Translations under genes and position numbers: made by a program
Shown: piece after piece, positions 53,329 through 62,836 of the stretch
Position numbering within the stretch: the first letter of the stretch is position 1
Layout: the number at the start of each line of letters is the position of its first letter
Notes under the pieces: model-generated
What the model saw: the letters and a program-made list of their open reading frames with translations, nothing else
Told to the model about the DNA's origin: nothing
Databases searched by the model: none
Assembly (NCBI RefSeq): GCF_002646595.1
Contig: NZ_PDUD01000022.1
Location: 248,001-312,000, forward strand
Direction: 5' to 3'
DNA: 64,000 bases
From: Flavilitoribacter nigricans DSM 23189 = NBRC 102662
Lineage (GTDB): Bacteria > Bacteroidota > Bacteroidia > Chitinophagales > Saprospiraceae

Positions 53329-54330
53329 CTACCGCTTCAATTTCCGCTTCTCGACCCCCTCAAAGGTGATCTTCACCGGTTTGATCAGTCCCTGTTCGTC
53401 AAATTCCAGTTTGTCCATACAGGTTGCCCGGTGGTTGTGGTGCGTTTCGGACAACGGCCGACGGTGGTAGACGATGTACCACTCGTCCGTATCCGGTACC
53501 TGGATCAGCGAATGGTGCCCGGCACCGGTAGCCACTTCCGGATCCTGCTGCAGCACCACCCCGATCCTTTCAAAAGGGCCAAAGGGCGAATCCGCAATGG
53601 CGTAAGCGACCTTATAGTGAGGGCCGCCCCAACCGCCTTCGGACCACATAAAATAGTACTTTCCGTCCCGGATAAACATAAATGGCCCTTCCACGTATTC
53701 ATCGGGCGTGATCTCGCGAAAGATGGTTCCATCCTCGTAGGGTTCAAACCCGGTAAAATCATCTTTCAGTTTGACGATATTGCAGTGCCGCCAGCCACCG
53801 TAGATCATATAGTACTGTCCGTCCTTATCCTTAAAAACGAACTGATCGATCGGCTGGGCGCCGTTATGAAATTTGTCCAGCAAAGGTTTACCAAGATAAT
53901 CCCGGAACGGACCTTCCGGCCGGTCGGCCACGGCCACCCCGATACCGCCCGCTTCCTCGTCGCTCTGGATATCGTTGGCCGCAAAAAACAGAAAATAACG
54001 ACCGTCCTTTTCAATAATCGCCGGCGCCCACATGGCTTTGTGGGCCCATTTCACGGCCGTAGTATCAATGATGCGTTCGTGCTTTTTCCACTTAATCAGG
54101 TTGCGGGAGGAAAAGGCATCCATGAATACCTGATTTTCGTAAACGTCCGAATAGGTGGGATAAATGAAATACCGATTGCCGAATACCGTGCCTTCCGGAT
54201 CGGCATACCAGCCGTCGAATAGCGGATTTCCAGAAGTTTTCTGAGCGGATAATACCTGTACCGAAAGGATCAAAGTGAGCAGTACGAGTAGCGTGTTGTT
54301 TCGTGTCGTCATGTAGATTTTGTTTTCCAT
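53329..54330 (-). CDS. Glycoside hydrolase family 43-like secreted enzyme
   Basis: 333 residues (327 if the ATG at 54312 is used, which gives a tighter signal peptide). Five-bladed beta-propeller with the GH43 acids: Asp in G-W-Y-A-D-P-E, Asp in K-D-G-Q-Y-Y, and Glu in Y-V-E-G-P-F. It likely cleaves arabinofuranosyl or xylosyl side chains. It sits between the beta-helix protein and the Tricorn-type protease on the same strand. A 16-bp hairpin just upstream of its start may affect expression. Confidence 0.87.
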   Translation of the reverse strand: MENKIYMTTRNNTLLVLLTLILSVQVLSAQKTSGNPLFDGWYADPEGTVFGNRYFIYPTYSDVYENQVFMDAFSSRNLIKWKKHERIIDTTAVKWAHKAMWAPAIIEKDGRYFLFFAANDIQSDEEAGGIGVAVADRPEGPFRDYLGKPLLDKFHNGAQPIDQFVFKDKDGQYYMIYGGWRHCNIVKLKDDFTGFEPYEDGTIFREITPDEYVEGPFMFIRDGKYYFMWSEGGWGGPHYKVAYAIADSPFGPFERIGVVLQQDPEVATGAGHHSLIQVPDTDEWYIVYHRRPLSETHHNHRATCMDKLEFDEQGLIKPVKITFEGVEKRKLKR

Positions 54331-54337
54331 TCAGGTC

Positions 54338-54382
54338 GGTGGGCAGTCGATTTCCCGCAGTGGGAAAAATCGACTGCCCACC
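54338..54382 (-). promoter_or_regulatory. 16-bp hairpin in the GH43 leader
   Basis: GGTGGGCAGTCGATTT (54338-54353) pairs perfectly with AAATCGACTGCCCACC (54367-54382), with a short inner CCC/GGG stem. It lies directly between the Tricorn stop codon and the GH43 start, so it may end the upstream message or attenuate reading into GH43. Confidence 0.5.
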
Positions 54383-54389
54383 ACCCTGC

Positions 54390-57300
54390 TTATTTCTTCT
54401 CCACCGCCGGTGTGTTGAAAGGCGGAGGCGTGACCTGTGGTGTCCGTTGTTGTTCCAGCATGCGCAGGACTTCCTGTACGGCGCGTTCCAGTTGCGGATC
54501 GCGACCTTCGGACAGGGCTTTGGCGTCCTGGCGTACGGGAATATCCGGTGCGATACCTTCATTTTCTCCGATGAACTTATTGTTGATCGGATCAAAAACG
54601 GCATTATCCGGAGCCGTCAGCGCACCACCGTCAACGAGGCCGTAATGTACGGAAGATTTTACCAAACCTCCCCAGGTACGTGCCCCGATCAGCGGCCCGG
54701 CTTCCTGCTGACGGAAGACCCAGGGGAAGAAATCCCCGCCGGAACCCGCGCGTTCGTTGATCAGCAACACCTTGGGTCCCAGGATACCCGCCGGTAAACG
54801 GAAGGCTTTTCCGTTCGGCACCTCATTGGTAATAGCCGCCCGCAGGGAGCGCGTCATCAGATCCACCATGTAGTCATCGAGTAATCCACCGCCGTTGAAG
54901 CGCTCGTCGATCACCGCGCCTTCCTTATCCTGCTGGGCGAAGTAGTAGCGATTGAAAGAAACAAAACCACCGCCACTGGTATTCGGTACCCAGATGTAGG
55001 CCAGGCGTCCGTTGGACAGGCGGTCTACCAGACGCCGGTTGTCTTCTACCCAACCCCGCTGGCGTAGTGCATTTTCACTGCGAATGGGCTCCACGATCGC
55101 CGTCCAGGCGCCCTCAAAAGAAGGTTTGTCGTTGATGTGAATGGTGGTTTGCCGTCCGGCGGTACCGTCCAGCCATTCGAACGGGCTGCTATCCGCCGTC
55201 AGTTCCTGACCATTGACGCCGACCAGGTAATTGCCCGTCTCCACCTTGAGCCCCGGCCGATCCAGCGGACTGGAAAGAGTCGGGTTCCAGCTTTCAGTCG
55301 TATAGATGCGGGTGATGCGCCAGCGCCCGTCGTGGGCTTCCAGGTCTGCACCCAGTAAACCAACGACCGACCGATCCGTTTCGGGATAGTCCCCGCCGAA
55401 TACGAAACTGTGCCCGACGGAAAGTTCTCCGTTGATCTGATCGAGAATGCTCGTAAGATCCGAGCGGTGGCGAATGTAGGGTACCAGCGGTGCGTAGCGC
55501 TCGTAGACCGTCTGCCAGTTGCGGCCGTGCATGCCCGGATCGTAGAAATAGTCCCGTTCGTAGCGCCAGGCTTCTTCGAACATCTGCCGCCATTCCGCCA
55601 TCCGGTCCAGTTTCATATTCAACTTAACGGACAGGCTCTTGCCGCCTTTGGTATCGTTGCCGCCGGTATTGCTCACCTTCCAGCCCGAGCCCGTCTGGGT
55701 CAGGATCTTTTTGGCATCAGCCGAAACGGATACCTGCCGAACGCCGGTCTCGAATTCTTTGGCTTTGCGTTCTTTCAAAGTGAATTTGTGCAGGACCAGT
55801 CCGGAACTGCCCGGTTTGCGTTCCGTAACGAAAAGTACCCCTTCGGGGCCGGCCACCGTACTGCGGTAGTTGGCCGTAGGCATCGGCAAGGCGATCGTCC
55901 GCCGCTCCACCTGCTCGTAATCGATAACGATCGGCTTTTTCTCTTTATCTTTTTTATCCTTTTCGGCTTCCTTATCGTCTTTATCTTTATCCTCTTCTTT
56001 TTCTTCTTCCTTTTCCGCTGCCTCTTCCTCTTTTTCTTCCTTCTTCTCCTTTTCGACCTCTTCCTCGTCACTGCGGGGTACAAAAGGGGAATCTTCTCCT
56101 TTCTGCAGCACGATCACGTAGGCGGCGTAATCCGGATCCGCCTGCATGGCACTAGTGTTGGCCCAACCCGAGCCCAAAGCCAGTTCGGTACTGGCGAGGA
56201 AATAGAGGTGTTTCTGATCGCGATCCCAGGCCGGAGCGAAGGCATCGGCGAAGGGATCCGTAAGTGCCTGGGCTTTTTGGGTATCCAGATCGTAGACCAT
56301 GATCCGACGGAAATTATTTTCGCCCGATTTGACGTAGGCCAGTTTTTTGGAATCCGCCGCCCAGGCCAGACCGCTACGGCTGCGGTCCAGGTTGTTCCCT
56401 CCGACGTCGGCCGTGGTGATCTTACCGCTTTCCAGTTCCAGGACCTGAATGCGTACATCATCGTCCACGAAGGCAATGTAGGCGCCATCGGGTGACCATA
56501 CCGGATCCCAGGCCAGTTTGGATTCCCCGATCGAAATGGTTTTGGATTCGGACATCCCGTCCTGATCGGTCAGATGCAAAGCGTAGCCTTTACCCCCGGC
56601 ATCGGAAAACCAGGCGATCTGATCCTTCTTGGGCGACCAGATCGGATTCCGGTCGGCAGCACCCGAACTTTGGGTCAGGTTGCGGGGATCTCCGTACTCT
56701 ACCGGCACGGTAAAGATCTCGCCTCTCGCTTCCATCAGAGCCCGTTTGCCCGAAGGGGACAGCGATACCGCGGTAGCGCGGGAACTCACATCCTCCCATT
56801 TGGGTTCCGCCCAGGGAAAATCTCCGATCACGGTGATCTCCAGCTGGCGGGTATCGCCCGAAGCCGGGTCTACGGTGTGCAGGTAACCGTTCTGTTCCAC
56901 GATCAGTTGACCGTCGTGCCCACCCAGCGACTTGACGTCGGTCGCTTTAAAATCCGTTACCTGCCGCAGCTGGCCGCCATCTACGGAATAGGCCCAGACG
57001 TTCATGGTCCAGTCGCGATCTGATAGGAAAAAGATCTCGTCGCCCAGCCAGAGCGGCTGAATGTCCGTGGTGCTTTCGTTGGGAAGTAATACTTCACTCT
57101 GGTTGGACAAATCAAGCAGGATGAGCGGCGTGTTCTGTCCGCCGCGGTAGGCCCGCCATTCGGTATCCCAACGGCTCATTTTATCGATAATGATCCGCTT
57201 GCCATCTTCGGAGTAAGAGCCGTCGTAGCCCCACTGCTCACTTACCTTGACGGAAGGGCCGCCCGTTGCGGGTACCGTCCAGAGTTTGTTGTAGGAGACC

Positions 57301-57707
57301 GGAGCACTTTCCCGGGTGGAGGCGTACAGCACGTGCTTGCCGTCGGCGGTCCAGCCCCGCACACCCGAAGCAGATGGATGCCAGGTCAGCCGGGTGGGAT
57401 TGCCGCCCGCTACGGGCACGATGTAAACGGAACTGCCGCCGGAACGATTGGAGGTAAAGGCCAGCCATTTGCCGTCGGGCGAGAAATGGGGATCGCTCTC
57501 TACCGCCGGTGTACTGGTAATACGGCGCACATTTTGTCCGTCCAGATCGGATCGCCAGATATCACCGCCGTATACAAAGGCCAGGTAATTCTCACTGATG
57601 GTCGGCTGCCGCAGCAAGCGGGTGCCCTGGGCCTCAGCCGTAAAAGCGCCGGCCGTCAGCAGCAGGCCGAAGAGCAGACAATAGGAAAAAGTGGTAAACT
57701 TTCGCAT
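54390..57707 (-). CDS. Tricorn-type protease (S41 family) with TolB-like propeller
   Basis: 1105 residues from the ATG at 57707. Signal peptide; seven-bladed TolB/WD-like propeller with repeats such as S-P-D-G-K-W-L-A-F; then a second beta region; a long acidic-basic insert (about 540-590) made almost entirely of E, K and D; the PDZ and S41 core with the serine in A-G-S-G-G-D, His in V-G-H-S-F and Glu in G-E-N-E-G-I-A-P-D. It should cut peptides released by other proteases in the periplasm. The E/K insert is common in Bacteroidota homologs. Confidence 0.88.
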   Translation of the reverse strand: MRKFTTFSYCLLFGLLLTAGAFTAEAQGTRLLRQPTISENYLAFVYGGDIWRSDLDGQNVRRITSTPAVESDPHFSPDGKWLAFTSNRSGGSSVYIVPVAGGNPTRLTWHPSASGVRGWTADGKHVLYASTRESAPVSYNKLWTVPATGGPSVKVSEQWGYDGSYSEDGKRIIIDKMSRWDTEWRAYRGGQNTPLILLDLSNQSEVLLPNESTTDIQPLWLGDEIFFLSDRDWTMNVWAYSVDGGQLRQVTDFKATDVKSLGGHDGQLIVEQNGYLHTVDPASGDTRQLEITVIGDFPWAEPKWEDVSSRATAVSLSPSGKRALMEARGEIFTVPVEYGDPRNLTQSSGAADRNPIWSPKKDQIAWFSDAGGKGYALHLTDQDGMSESKTISIGESKLAWDPVWSPDGAYIAFVDDDVRIQVLELESGKITTADVGGNNLDRSRSGLAWAADSKKLAYVKSGENNFRRIMVYDLDTQKAQALTDPFADAFAPAWDRDQKHLYFLASTELALGSGWANTSAMQADPDYAAYVIVLQKGEDSPFVPRSDEEEVEKEKKEEKEEEAAEKEEEKEEDKDKDDKEAEKDKKDKEKKPIVIDYEQVERRTIALPMPTANYRSTVAGPEGVLFVTERKPGSSGLVLHKFTLKERKAKEFETGVRQVSVSADAKKILTQTGSGWKVSNTGGNDTKGGKSLSVKLNMKLDRMAEWRQMFEEAWRYERDYFYDPGMHGRNWQTVYERYAPLVPYIRHRSDLTSILDQINGELSVGHSFVFGGDYPETDRSVVGLLGADLEAHDGRWRITRIYTTESWNPTLSSPLDRPGLKVETGNYLVGVNGQELTADSSPFEWLDGTAGRQTTIHINDKPSFEGAWTAIVEPIRSENALRQRGWVEDNRRLVDRLSNGRLAYIWVPNTSGGGFVSFNRYYFAQQDKEGAVIDERFNGGGLLDDYMVDLMTRSLRAAITNEVPNGKAFRLPAGILGPKVLLINERAGSGGDFFPWVFRQQEAGPLIGARTWGGLVKSSVHYGLVDGGALTAPDNAVFDPINNKFIGENEGIAPDIPVRQDAKALSEGRDPQLERAVQEVLRMLEQQRTPQVTPPPFNTPAVEKK

Positions 57708-57967
57708 CGGGTTAAAGATTTTGGTTAGAGTATGTTTCACTGCCCGGTAATGTTCGGGTACAGATCATGCCGGTGCCCCGGCAGATTTGCCTGTGAAATT
57801 AGCTTTCATCCGAAACCGGTTGGCCGGACCAAGCTCACACTCGGTGATGGTTCGTATTTGTATGATTCAACGATTGGATGGTCAATCGCAATTTGAACAA
57901 TGGACGGGACTCTACTATAGTACATTCGTCTATCGCCGCGATGATAGCTTTATATCCCACACGGGGA

Positions 57968-58732
57968 CTATTTTTTCGACAAAGCGCAATAGGCTTCGGT
58001 AGTGTGAAAGCCATGGACAATGATATTTTTGTTCTTGCCGATCACAAATTCGCTCATGCCGACCCTGGTTTTGTTCTTCGGATTCCAGTCGTAGGTATAC
58101 CCCAGTTCCGTCCAGGGGTAATTGCGGTCCCATTTGGAGTTGTAATAGGATGTCAGCCGCAGGTCATTGATCCAGGTCTTATGGTCATCCGTGGCCGTTT
58201 CGGGAAAAGCCAGTTCACAGTTGGAATCCGATATTTCCGCATCCGGGCAGGGCCGGAACACATCCTGCGCGCGTACCCAGAATTCCACAAAATATTTCTT
58301 CTCCACATTGGGCGGCAGGCCCAGCAATTGCTTGAGTCGAAAATCCAGCCCTTCCTTGCGGCCGAAGGCGGGCGTACGGCACACATCCTGTAACTGCGGT
58401 GCCGCCGTTACCCAGATCGGGTAATTACCGGTATTGTATTTACCCGTTTTTTCGTCATTTTTATAGAAGATCGTATCCTCCTTCCAGGAAGAGACCAGCA
58501 GGTATTTTTCGCCGTCAAATTCTTTCCAGACCAGCTGTCCATTTTCGGGAGTGATCGCCACCAACTGATTGGATATTTCCCAGGGCTGGGGTTTGGCGGC
58601 ATCGCCGACGCCATCGCTGTATAGGCGTTGTACTTTGGCGAGATCGTAGGGTTTCATCAATAATCTGGGGCCACAGCCGACGATCAGCAGGGTGAGCAGG
58701 CCCAGCGTAATGGGTAAAGCTATTCTTTGCAT
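57968..58732 (-). CDS. Lipoprotein of unknown function
   Basis: 254 residues with lipobox T-L-L-I-V-G-C. No domain I recognise; paired cysteines (D-V-C-R-T, R-P-C-P, S-N-C-E, A-Y-C-A) and a C-terminal V-I-G-K-N-K-N-I-I-V-H-G-F region. Divergent from nothing close: the region on its right (58733-59457) is gene-free. Confidence 0.65.
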   Translation of the reverse strand: MQRIALPITLGLLTLLIVGCGPRLLMKPYDLAKVQRLYSDGVGDAAKPQPWEISNQLVAITPENGQLVWKEFDGEKYLLVSSWKEDTIFYKNDEKTGKYNTGNYPIWVTAAPQLQDVCRTPAFGRKEGLDFRLKQLLGLPPNVEKKYFVEFWVRAQDVFRPCPDAEISDSNCELAFPETATDDHKTWINDLRLTSYYNSKWDRNYPWTELGYTYDWNPKNKTRVGMSEFVIGKNKNIIVHGFHTTEAYCALSKK

Positions 58733-59457
58733 TAGGTGTTGTTATTGATCAGATAAACCGGGACCGCGTTAAGTTAAGCAAATAATCTTTATTGGGAATT
58801 GTTGTAGCCCGCATGTTGTCTATCTCAAATACCCCTTTAGCTCAACATTAGCATTTTATGTTGCGTCCGGTAAATGGAATAGGAAAACGGACATTCCAGA
58901 TCAATACCTGGCCAGGGCTACGCACTTTGATTCAAATCCCCTTACTGATCTACAATTATTTTCGCAGCTACCCCGCTAGACATGGATAAGGGCATAGCCC
59001 TGAAATATTTATAGCTGCATGATTGCGATCAAATCGGGGAAGGGCATAGCCCTGGAGATATTGGGATTCCTCCAGCAGTTGATCATTAGGACGGTGCGCT
59101 GCACCTGGAAAATGGGTGCCGTCCTATTCTGGAACTATGGCGGTGCGCTGCACCTGGAACAATAGATCACGCTCTAATCTGGACCTATGACGGTGCGCTG
59201 CACCTATACTGACCAAAGCGATTTGGAAATCCTGACTGTCACCAGCAGGTCAGCACCAAACTACCTTGCATCAAATATTAGGTGCAGCGCACCGTCCTAT
59301 TTTCAGCCCAAAGGGATGAAAATACATAGAGCTACAGCGTAGCGACCTCATCAACCGATACGGAAAATCTTCAGAACGGTCCGCTGCACCTATCACTGAG
59401 CAATGATTGGTGCAAGTTGGGATACACACGCCCGCACGTTTTGCTTTACCTCCTATC
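58733..59457. other. Gene-free region with a palindrome array
   Basis: 725 bases. The left 250 bases have no structure beyond a CCTGGCCAGG palindrome near 58911. From 58989 to 59390 it holds the array of 13-nt palindromes described separately. No promoter for flanking genes is obvious, since the lipoprotein gene and the hydrolase gene both read leftward on the minus strand. Confidence 0.55.
58989..59390. repeat. Array of 13-nt palindromes with about 50-nt period
   Basis: Elements with 5-nt arms around a 3-nt centre: AGGGCATAGCCCT at 58989 and 59041; GGTGCGCTGCACC at 59093, 59142 and 59192; the inverted GGTGCAGCGCACC at 59281; GCTACAGCGTAGC at 59331; and a variant GGTCCGCTGCACC at 59378. Distances are 52, 52, 49, 50, 89, 50 and 47. 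Between them lie related linkers (for example C-T-G-G-A-A-C-T-A-T-G-G and C-T-G-G-A-C-C-T-A-T-G-A before the GGTGC copies). Confidence 0.8.
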
Positions 59458-60258
59458 TCAACCCGGCAAGACCTCGGATAAAAAACCGGTGATCTCGGCG
59501 GCCAGTAGCCCCGGGCGCGTCAGATGCAGCATATGACCGCCCCGCTCCAGCAGGCAGATCCGTTTGACGCCAGAGCTCACCTGCCGGCCGATCCCTCGTA
59601 CCTGCAGTTCCGTTCCGTACTCGTCGTCTTCACTCTGGACGATCAGGATGGGGGCCTTGATCCCGGTCAGTTCCGATTCAATATTAAAATCGCGAAACGC
59701 TTCCGACTGCCAAGTATCGGCCCAGGCCTCGAACAGGGCTCCGGTCTTTTCACCGTGATACCGGTACAATCGTTCCCGAAGGACAGCCTGTTGCGCGAGA
59801 TTTTCCCCGATGGCTTGCAACGTAACCTCTTCCACGAAAATATGGGCGGCAATACTCACAACGGCAAGCGGTGTAAAGCGGGAGGCGTACAACAGTGCGA
59901 TGGTACCGCCATCACTGTGCCCGATCAATACCGGATGGGTTACGCCCAGCGCATCCAACACGGCCGGCAGTACGGTATGTGCCTCGTAGTGCAGGTAATC
60001 CGGCCTTCGTTTTCCCACCAAAGGCGAAGACTGCCCGTGTCCCTGCCGTTCGATCAATACGGCCGGCAGGCCAAGACTCCTCACCATCCTTTCCGGCAGG
60101 TCCTTCCACTGGGGAATAGACCCCAGTGCATCGTGTAGGAAGACGAGTACCGGCTCGGACCTGCTGCCGGCGGGCCGTAACCACCGGATCCCGTGCCTGA
60201 CGTGATTGACGACCAGCAGCTCATCCTCGATGTCAACTTGTTGTTCAGGCTGTTTCAA
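59458..60258 (-). CDS. Alpha/beta hydrolase
   Basis: 266 residues. Nucleophile elbow G-H-S-D-G-G, Asp in I-L-I-V-Q-S-E-D-D-E and a late His in G-G-H-M-L-H. No signal peptide, so cytoplasmic. Its start overlaps the end of the acyl-CoA synthetase gene by 14 bases, suggesting a shared pathway such as a thioesterase or ester hydrolase step with acyl-CoA formation; the substrate is unknown. Confidence 0.85.
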   Translation of the reverse strand: MKQPEQQVDIEDELLVVNHVRHGIRWLRPAGSRSEPVLVFLHDALGSIPQWKDLPERMVRSLGLPAVLIERQGHGQSSPLVGKRRPDYLHYEAHTVLPAVLDALGVTHPVLIGHSDGGTIALLYASRFTPLAVVSIAAHIFVEEVTLQAIGENLAQQAVLRERLYRYHGEKTGALFEAWADTWQSEAFRDFNIESELTGIKAPILIVQSEDDEYGTELQVRGIGRQVSSGVKRICLLERGGHMLHLTRPGLLAAEITGFLSEVLPG

Positions 60259-61942
60259 TACGATTGGCTTGGTCCAGTTCCAGTTCTTTGACGCTGATCT
60301 GCCGCATTTCCACTTTCCGGATCTTACCGGTGACGGTCATGGGAAAATCCTCGGTAAACCGGAAATAAGCCGGTACTTTGAAATGAGCGATCTTTCCTTC
60401 GCAAAAGGTCCTGAGCGATTCGGGCGTGACCTTCTGGCCCTCCTTCAGTTTCACCCAGGCCATGACAACCTCCCCGTACTTTTTATCGGGCAGGCCGATT
60501 ACCTGCACATCGCTGATCGCCGGATGGGTGTAGAGAAATTCTTCGATCTCCCGGGGATAGATATTTTCTCCGCCCCGGATGATCATATCTTTGATCCGGC
60601 CGGCAATGTTTACATAGCCCTCGTCGTCCATAACCGCCAGATCGCCGGTATGCATCCAGCGGGCGGCATCGATGGCTTCCCGCGTTTGTTCGATATTGTC
60701 CCAGTAGCCGAGCATTACGCTGTAACCGCGGGTGCACAGTTCGTCGGGTACGCCAATGGGCACCACCTGTCCGGTTTCCTGATCGATGATCTTAACTTCC
60801 AGGTGCGGATGGATCTGCCCTACGGTACTCACCTGTTTCTCCAGCGGGGTGCCCATGCGGGTTTGGGTGCTGACCGGACTGGTCTCCGTCATCCCGTAGG
60901 CCACCTGCACTTCGCTCATGTTCATCAGCGACTGGACTTTCTTCAGTACTTCGATCGGGCAGGGCGATCCGGCCATGATCCCGGTACGCAGACTGGTCAG
61001 ATCAAAGTCGTCAAAACCGGATTGCTCCAGCATCGCGATAAACATGGTCGGCACGCCGTAGATCGCCGTAGCGCGTTCCTTTTCCGCTGCCTGCAGTACG
61101 GCCAGCGGTTCAAAACCTTCACTCGGGTAGATCATGGTGGCCCCGTGCGTCATGCATCCCAAATTGCCCATAACCATCCCGAAACAATGGTAGAGCGGCA
61201 CCGGAATGATCAGCCGGTCTTGATCCGAAAACTCCATGGTCCGGGCCACGAAATAACCGTTATTGAGAATATTGTGATGACTGAGGGTAGCCCCTTTCGG
61301 ATAGCCGGTAGTGCCGCTGGTGTATTGAATGTTGATGGGGTCATCAAAGCTCAGGCTCCGCTGGATGTCGCTCAGGTCTGCTTCCGACACTTCCGCCGAG
61401 CGCTGCATGAATTCCTCCCAGGAAAGCATACCCCGCCCTGGTTTCTCGGCCAGGGAAACAACCGCGCGCAGCTGGGGTAATTTTTCGGACTGCAATTGAC
61501 CGAAGGCAGCCTGTTCCAGCTCCGGCGCCAGCTCGTGGATCATACTTTCGTAATCGGAACTTTTAAATTTATCCGCAGTGACGATCATGACGCAACCGGA
61601 TTGGTTGAGCGCATAAGCCAATTCGTGAACGCGGTAGGATGGATTAATATTGACGAGGATCACCCCTGCCTTGGCGGTAGCGAACTGCATAACCGCCCAT
61701 TCGTAGCGATTGGGTGACCAGATACCGACCCGGTCTCCTTTTTTGATCCCACAGGCGACGAGTGCACGGGCACATTCGTTGACGGCCTGTTGTAGTTGTC
61801 GGTAAGTCCACCGAATGTTCTGGTGGTGTACGATCAGTGCTTCATTGTCGGGATAGGTTTTCACGATCTCATCGAACTGGTCGCCGATCGTAATGCCCAA
61901 CAGGGGCACCGTGCTGGTTCCACTGGCGTAGCTAAGATTCAT
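60245..61942 (-). CDS. AMP-binding acyl-CoA synthetase
   Basis: 565 residues. The P-loop-like Y-T-S-G-T-T-G-Y-P-K-G-A, the A5 region Y-G-M-T-E-T-S-P-V, the A7 motif G-D-L-A-V-M-D-D-E-G-Y and the late K in V-T-G-K-I-R-K are all present. It forms an acyl-adenylate and then an acyl-CoA; medium- or short-chain acids are typical for this subgroup. Transcribed with the alpha/beta hydrolase (14-base overlap). Confidence 0.93.
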   Translation of the reverse strand: MNLSYASGTSTVPLLGITIGDQFDEIVKTYPDNEALIVHHQNIRWTYRQLQQAVNECARALVACGIKKGDRVGIWSPNRYEWAVMQFATAKAGVILVNINPSYRVHELAYALNQSGCVMIVTADKFKSSDYESMIHELAPELEQAAFGQLQSEKLPQLRAVVSLAEKPGRGMLSWEEFMQRSAEVSEADLSDIQRSLSFDDPINIQYTSGTTGYPKGATLSHHNILNNGYFVARTMEFSDQDRLIIPVPLYHCFGMVMGNLGCMTHGATMIYPSEGFEPLAVLQAAEKERATAIYGVPTMFIAMLEQSGFDDFDLTSLRTGIMAGSPCPIEVLKKVQSLMNMSEVQVAYGMTETSPVSTQTRMGTPLEKQVSTVGQIHPHLEVKIIDQETGQVVPIGVPDELCTRGYSVMLGYWDNIEQTREAIDAARWMHTGDLAVMDDEGYVNIAGRIKDMIIRGGENIYPREIEEFLYTHPAISDVQVIGLPDKKYGEVVMAWVKLKEGQKVTPESLRTFCEGKIAHFKVPAYFRFTEDFPMTVTGKIRKVEMRQISVKELELDQANRIETA

Positions 61943-62077
61943 TGGTTAGGTACTAAAGATCTTGCGGGATATACCGCTAAAGGGTCCTCTGTAAAGATGT
62001 AAAAAAAATAGCAGAATACCCGGCTGAACAGCGGTTAGAGATGCTACCGTCCTTTTCACCCGGACAGCGGCCGCCAT

Positions 62078-62815
62078 TTACTTATCGTATCTGGCAAATC
62101 CGCAGAACAAATTGCTCCGGCGCAGTCCCCAGAAGATCCTTTGACCTAATGAAGTATAGTAATCCGGTACTTTCCGCACCGTTCCGGAAGGGACAAAATA
62201 TTCGTACTGACAAAGGCTGTGCCCGTCGTACCGGATAGAAATACTACGGTCTTGATGGATAAATACGGCCTCCGTATCCGCATTTTTGAGCAAGGTGTAC
62301 AGTTGTTCCAATGGGGTGTCCGAGAGTCCCAGATAAGCCATCAGCTTTGGGCTATATTTATCGTTTTTTCTGCTGTCACCTTCCCAGTTCCAGACCGTTA
62401 GGATCACCGTCGTATCCGGCATGATGAGCTTTACCCTCCCGTCCTGCAGGAATTCGAGATCTCTAACCCGGTAATCTGTGGTTTCTTCCAGATGATCGAG
62501 TGCGGCCAGGTTAAACGTAATGGAATCACTATCATCACGGCTTAGATGGATATACCAATTTTCTTTCCCGGTGAATTCAATTTCGGTTAGCGGGGGCAGG
62601 TCTAGGTCTTCGAGGAAGTTCAGCAGTTCCGCTAATTGGACCTTTCGCTCCAAATAGTTGGTTTGTATACTGTTTTGCACCCGTTTCTCGGCACGGGCTA
62701 AAAGCCACTCTTCAACATACAACTCATAGGTAAATATCAACAGCAGCCCGCTAAGCAGTAAGACCACCGCCCATTTCGTCAGATCAATAAGCCGGAATTT
62801 GTTTGCTTGTATCAT
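62078..62815 (-). CDS. Membrane-anchored protein of unknown function
   Basis: 245 residues with one N-terminal membrane segment (about 12-32) and a soluble remainder, mostly beta strands and helices with no family I recognise. Starts 22 bases from the end of the glycosyltransferase gene on the same strand, so they are probably co-transcribed. Confidence 0.65.
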   Translation of the reverse strand: MIQANKFRLIDLTKWAVVLLLSGLLLIFTYELYVEEWLLARAEKRVQNSIQTNYLERKVQLAELLNFLEDLDLPPLTEIEFTGKENWYIHLSRDDSDSITFNLAALDHLEETTDYRVRDLEFLQDGRVKLIMPDTTVILTVWNWEGDSRKNDKYSPKLMAYLGLSDTPLEQLYTLLKNADTEAVFIHQDRSISIRYDGHSLCQYEYFVPSGTVRKVPDYYTSLGQRIFWGLRRSNLFCGFARYDK

Positions 62816-62836
62816 TTATCGACTTGATTCCCTGGT

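Noticed and set aside
55410-56495. 361-residue frame antisense to the Tricorn-type protease
   Set aside because: A run of Phe/Leu comes from the E/K-rich insert read in reverse; not a membrane protein.
58989-59390. CRISPR-like array
   Set aside because: The repeats are only 13 nt, differ in sequence and are not identical direct repeats; no cas genes are near.
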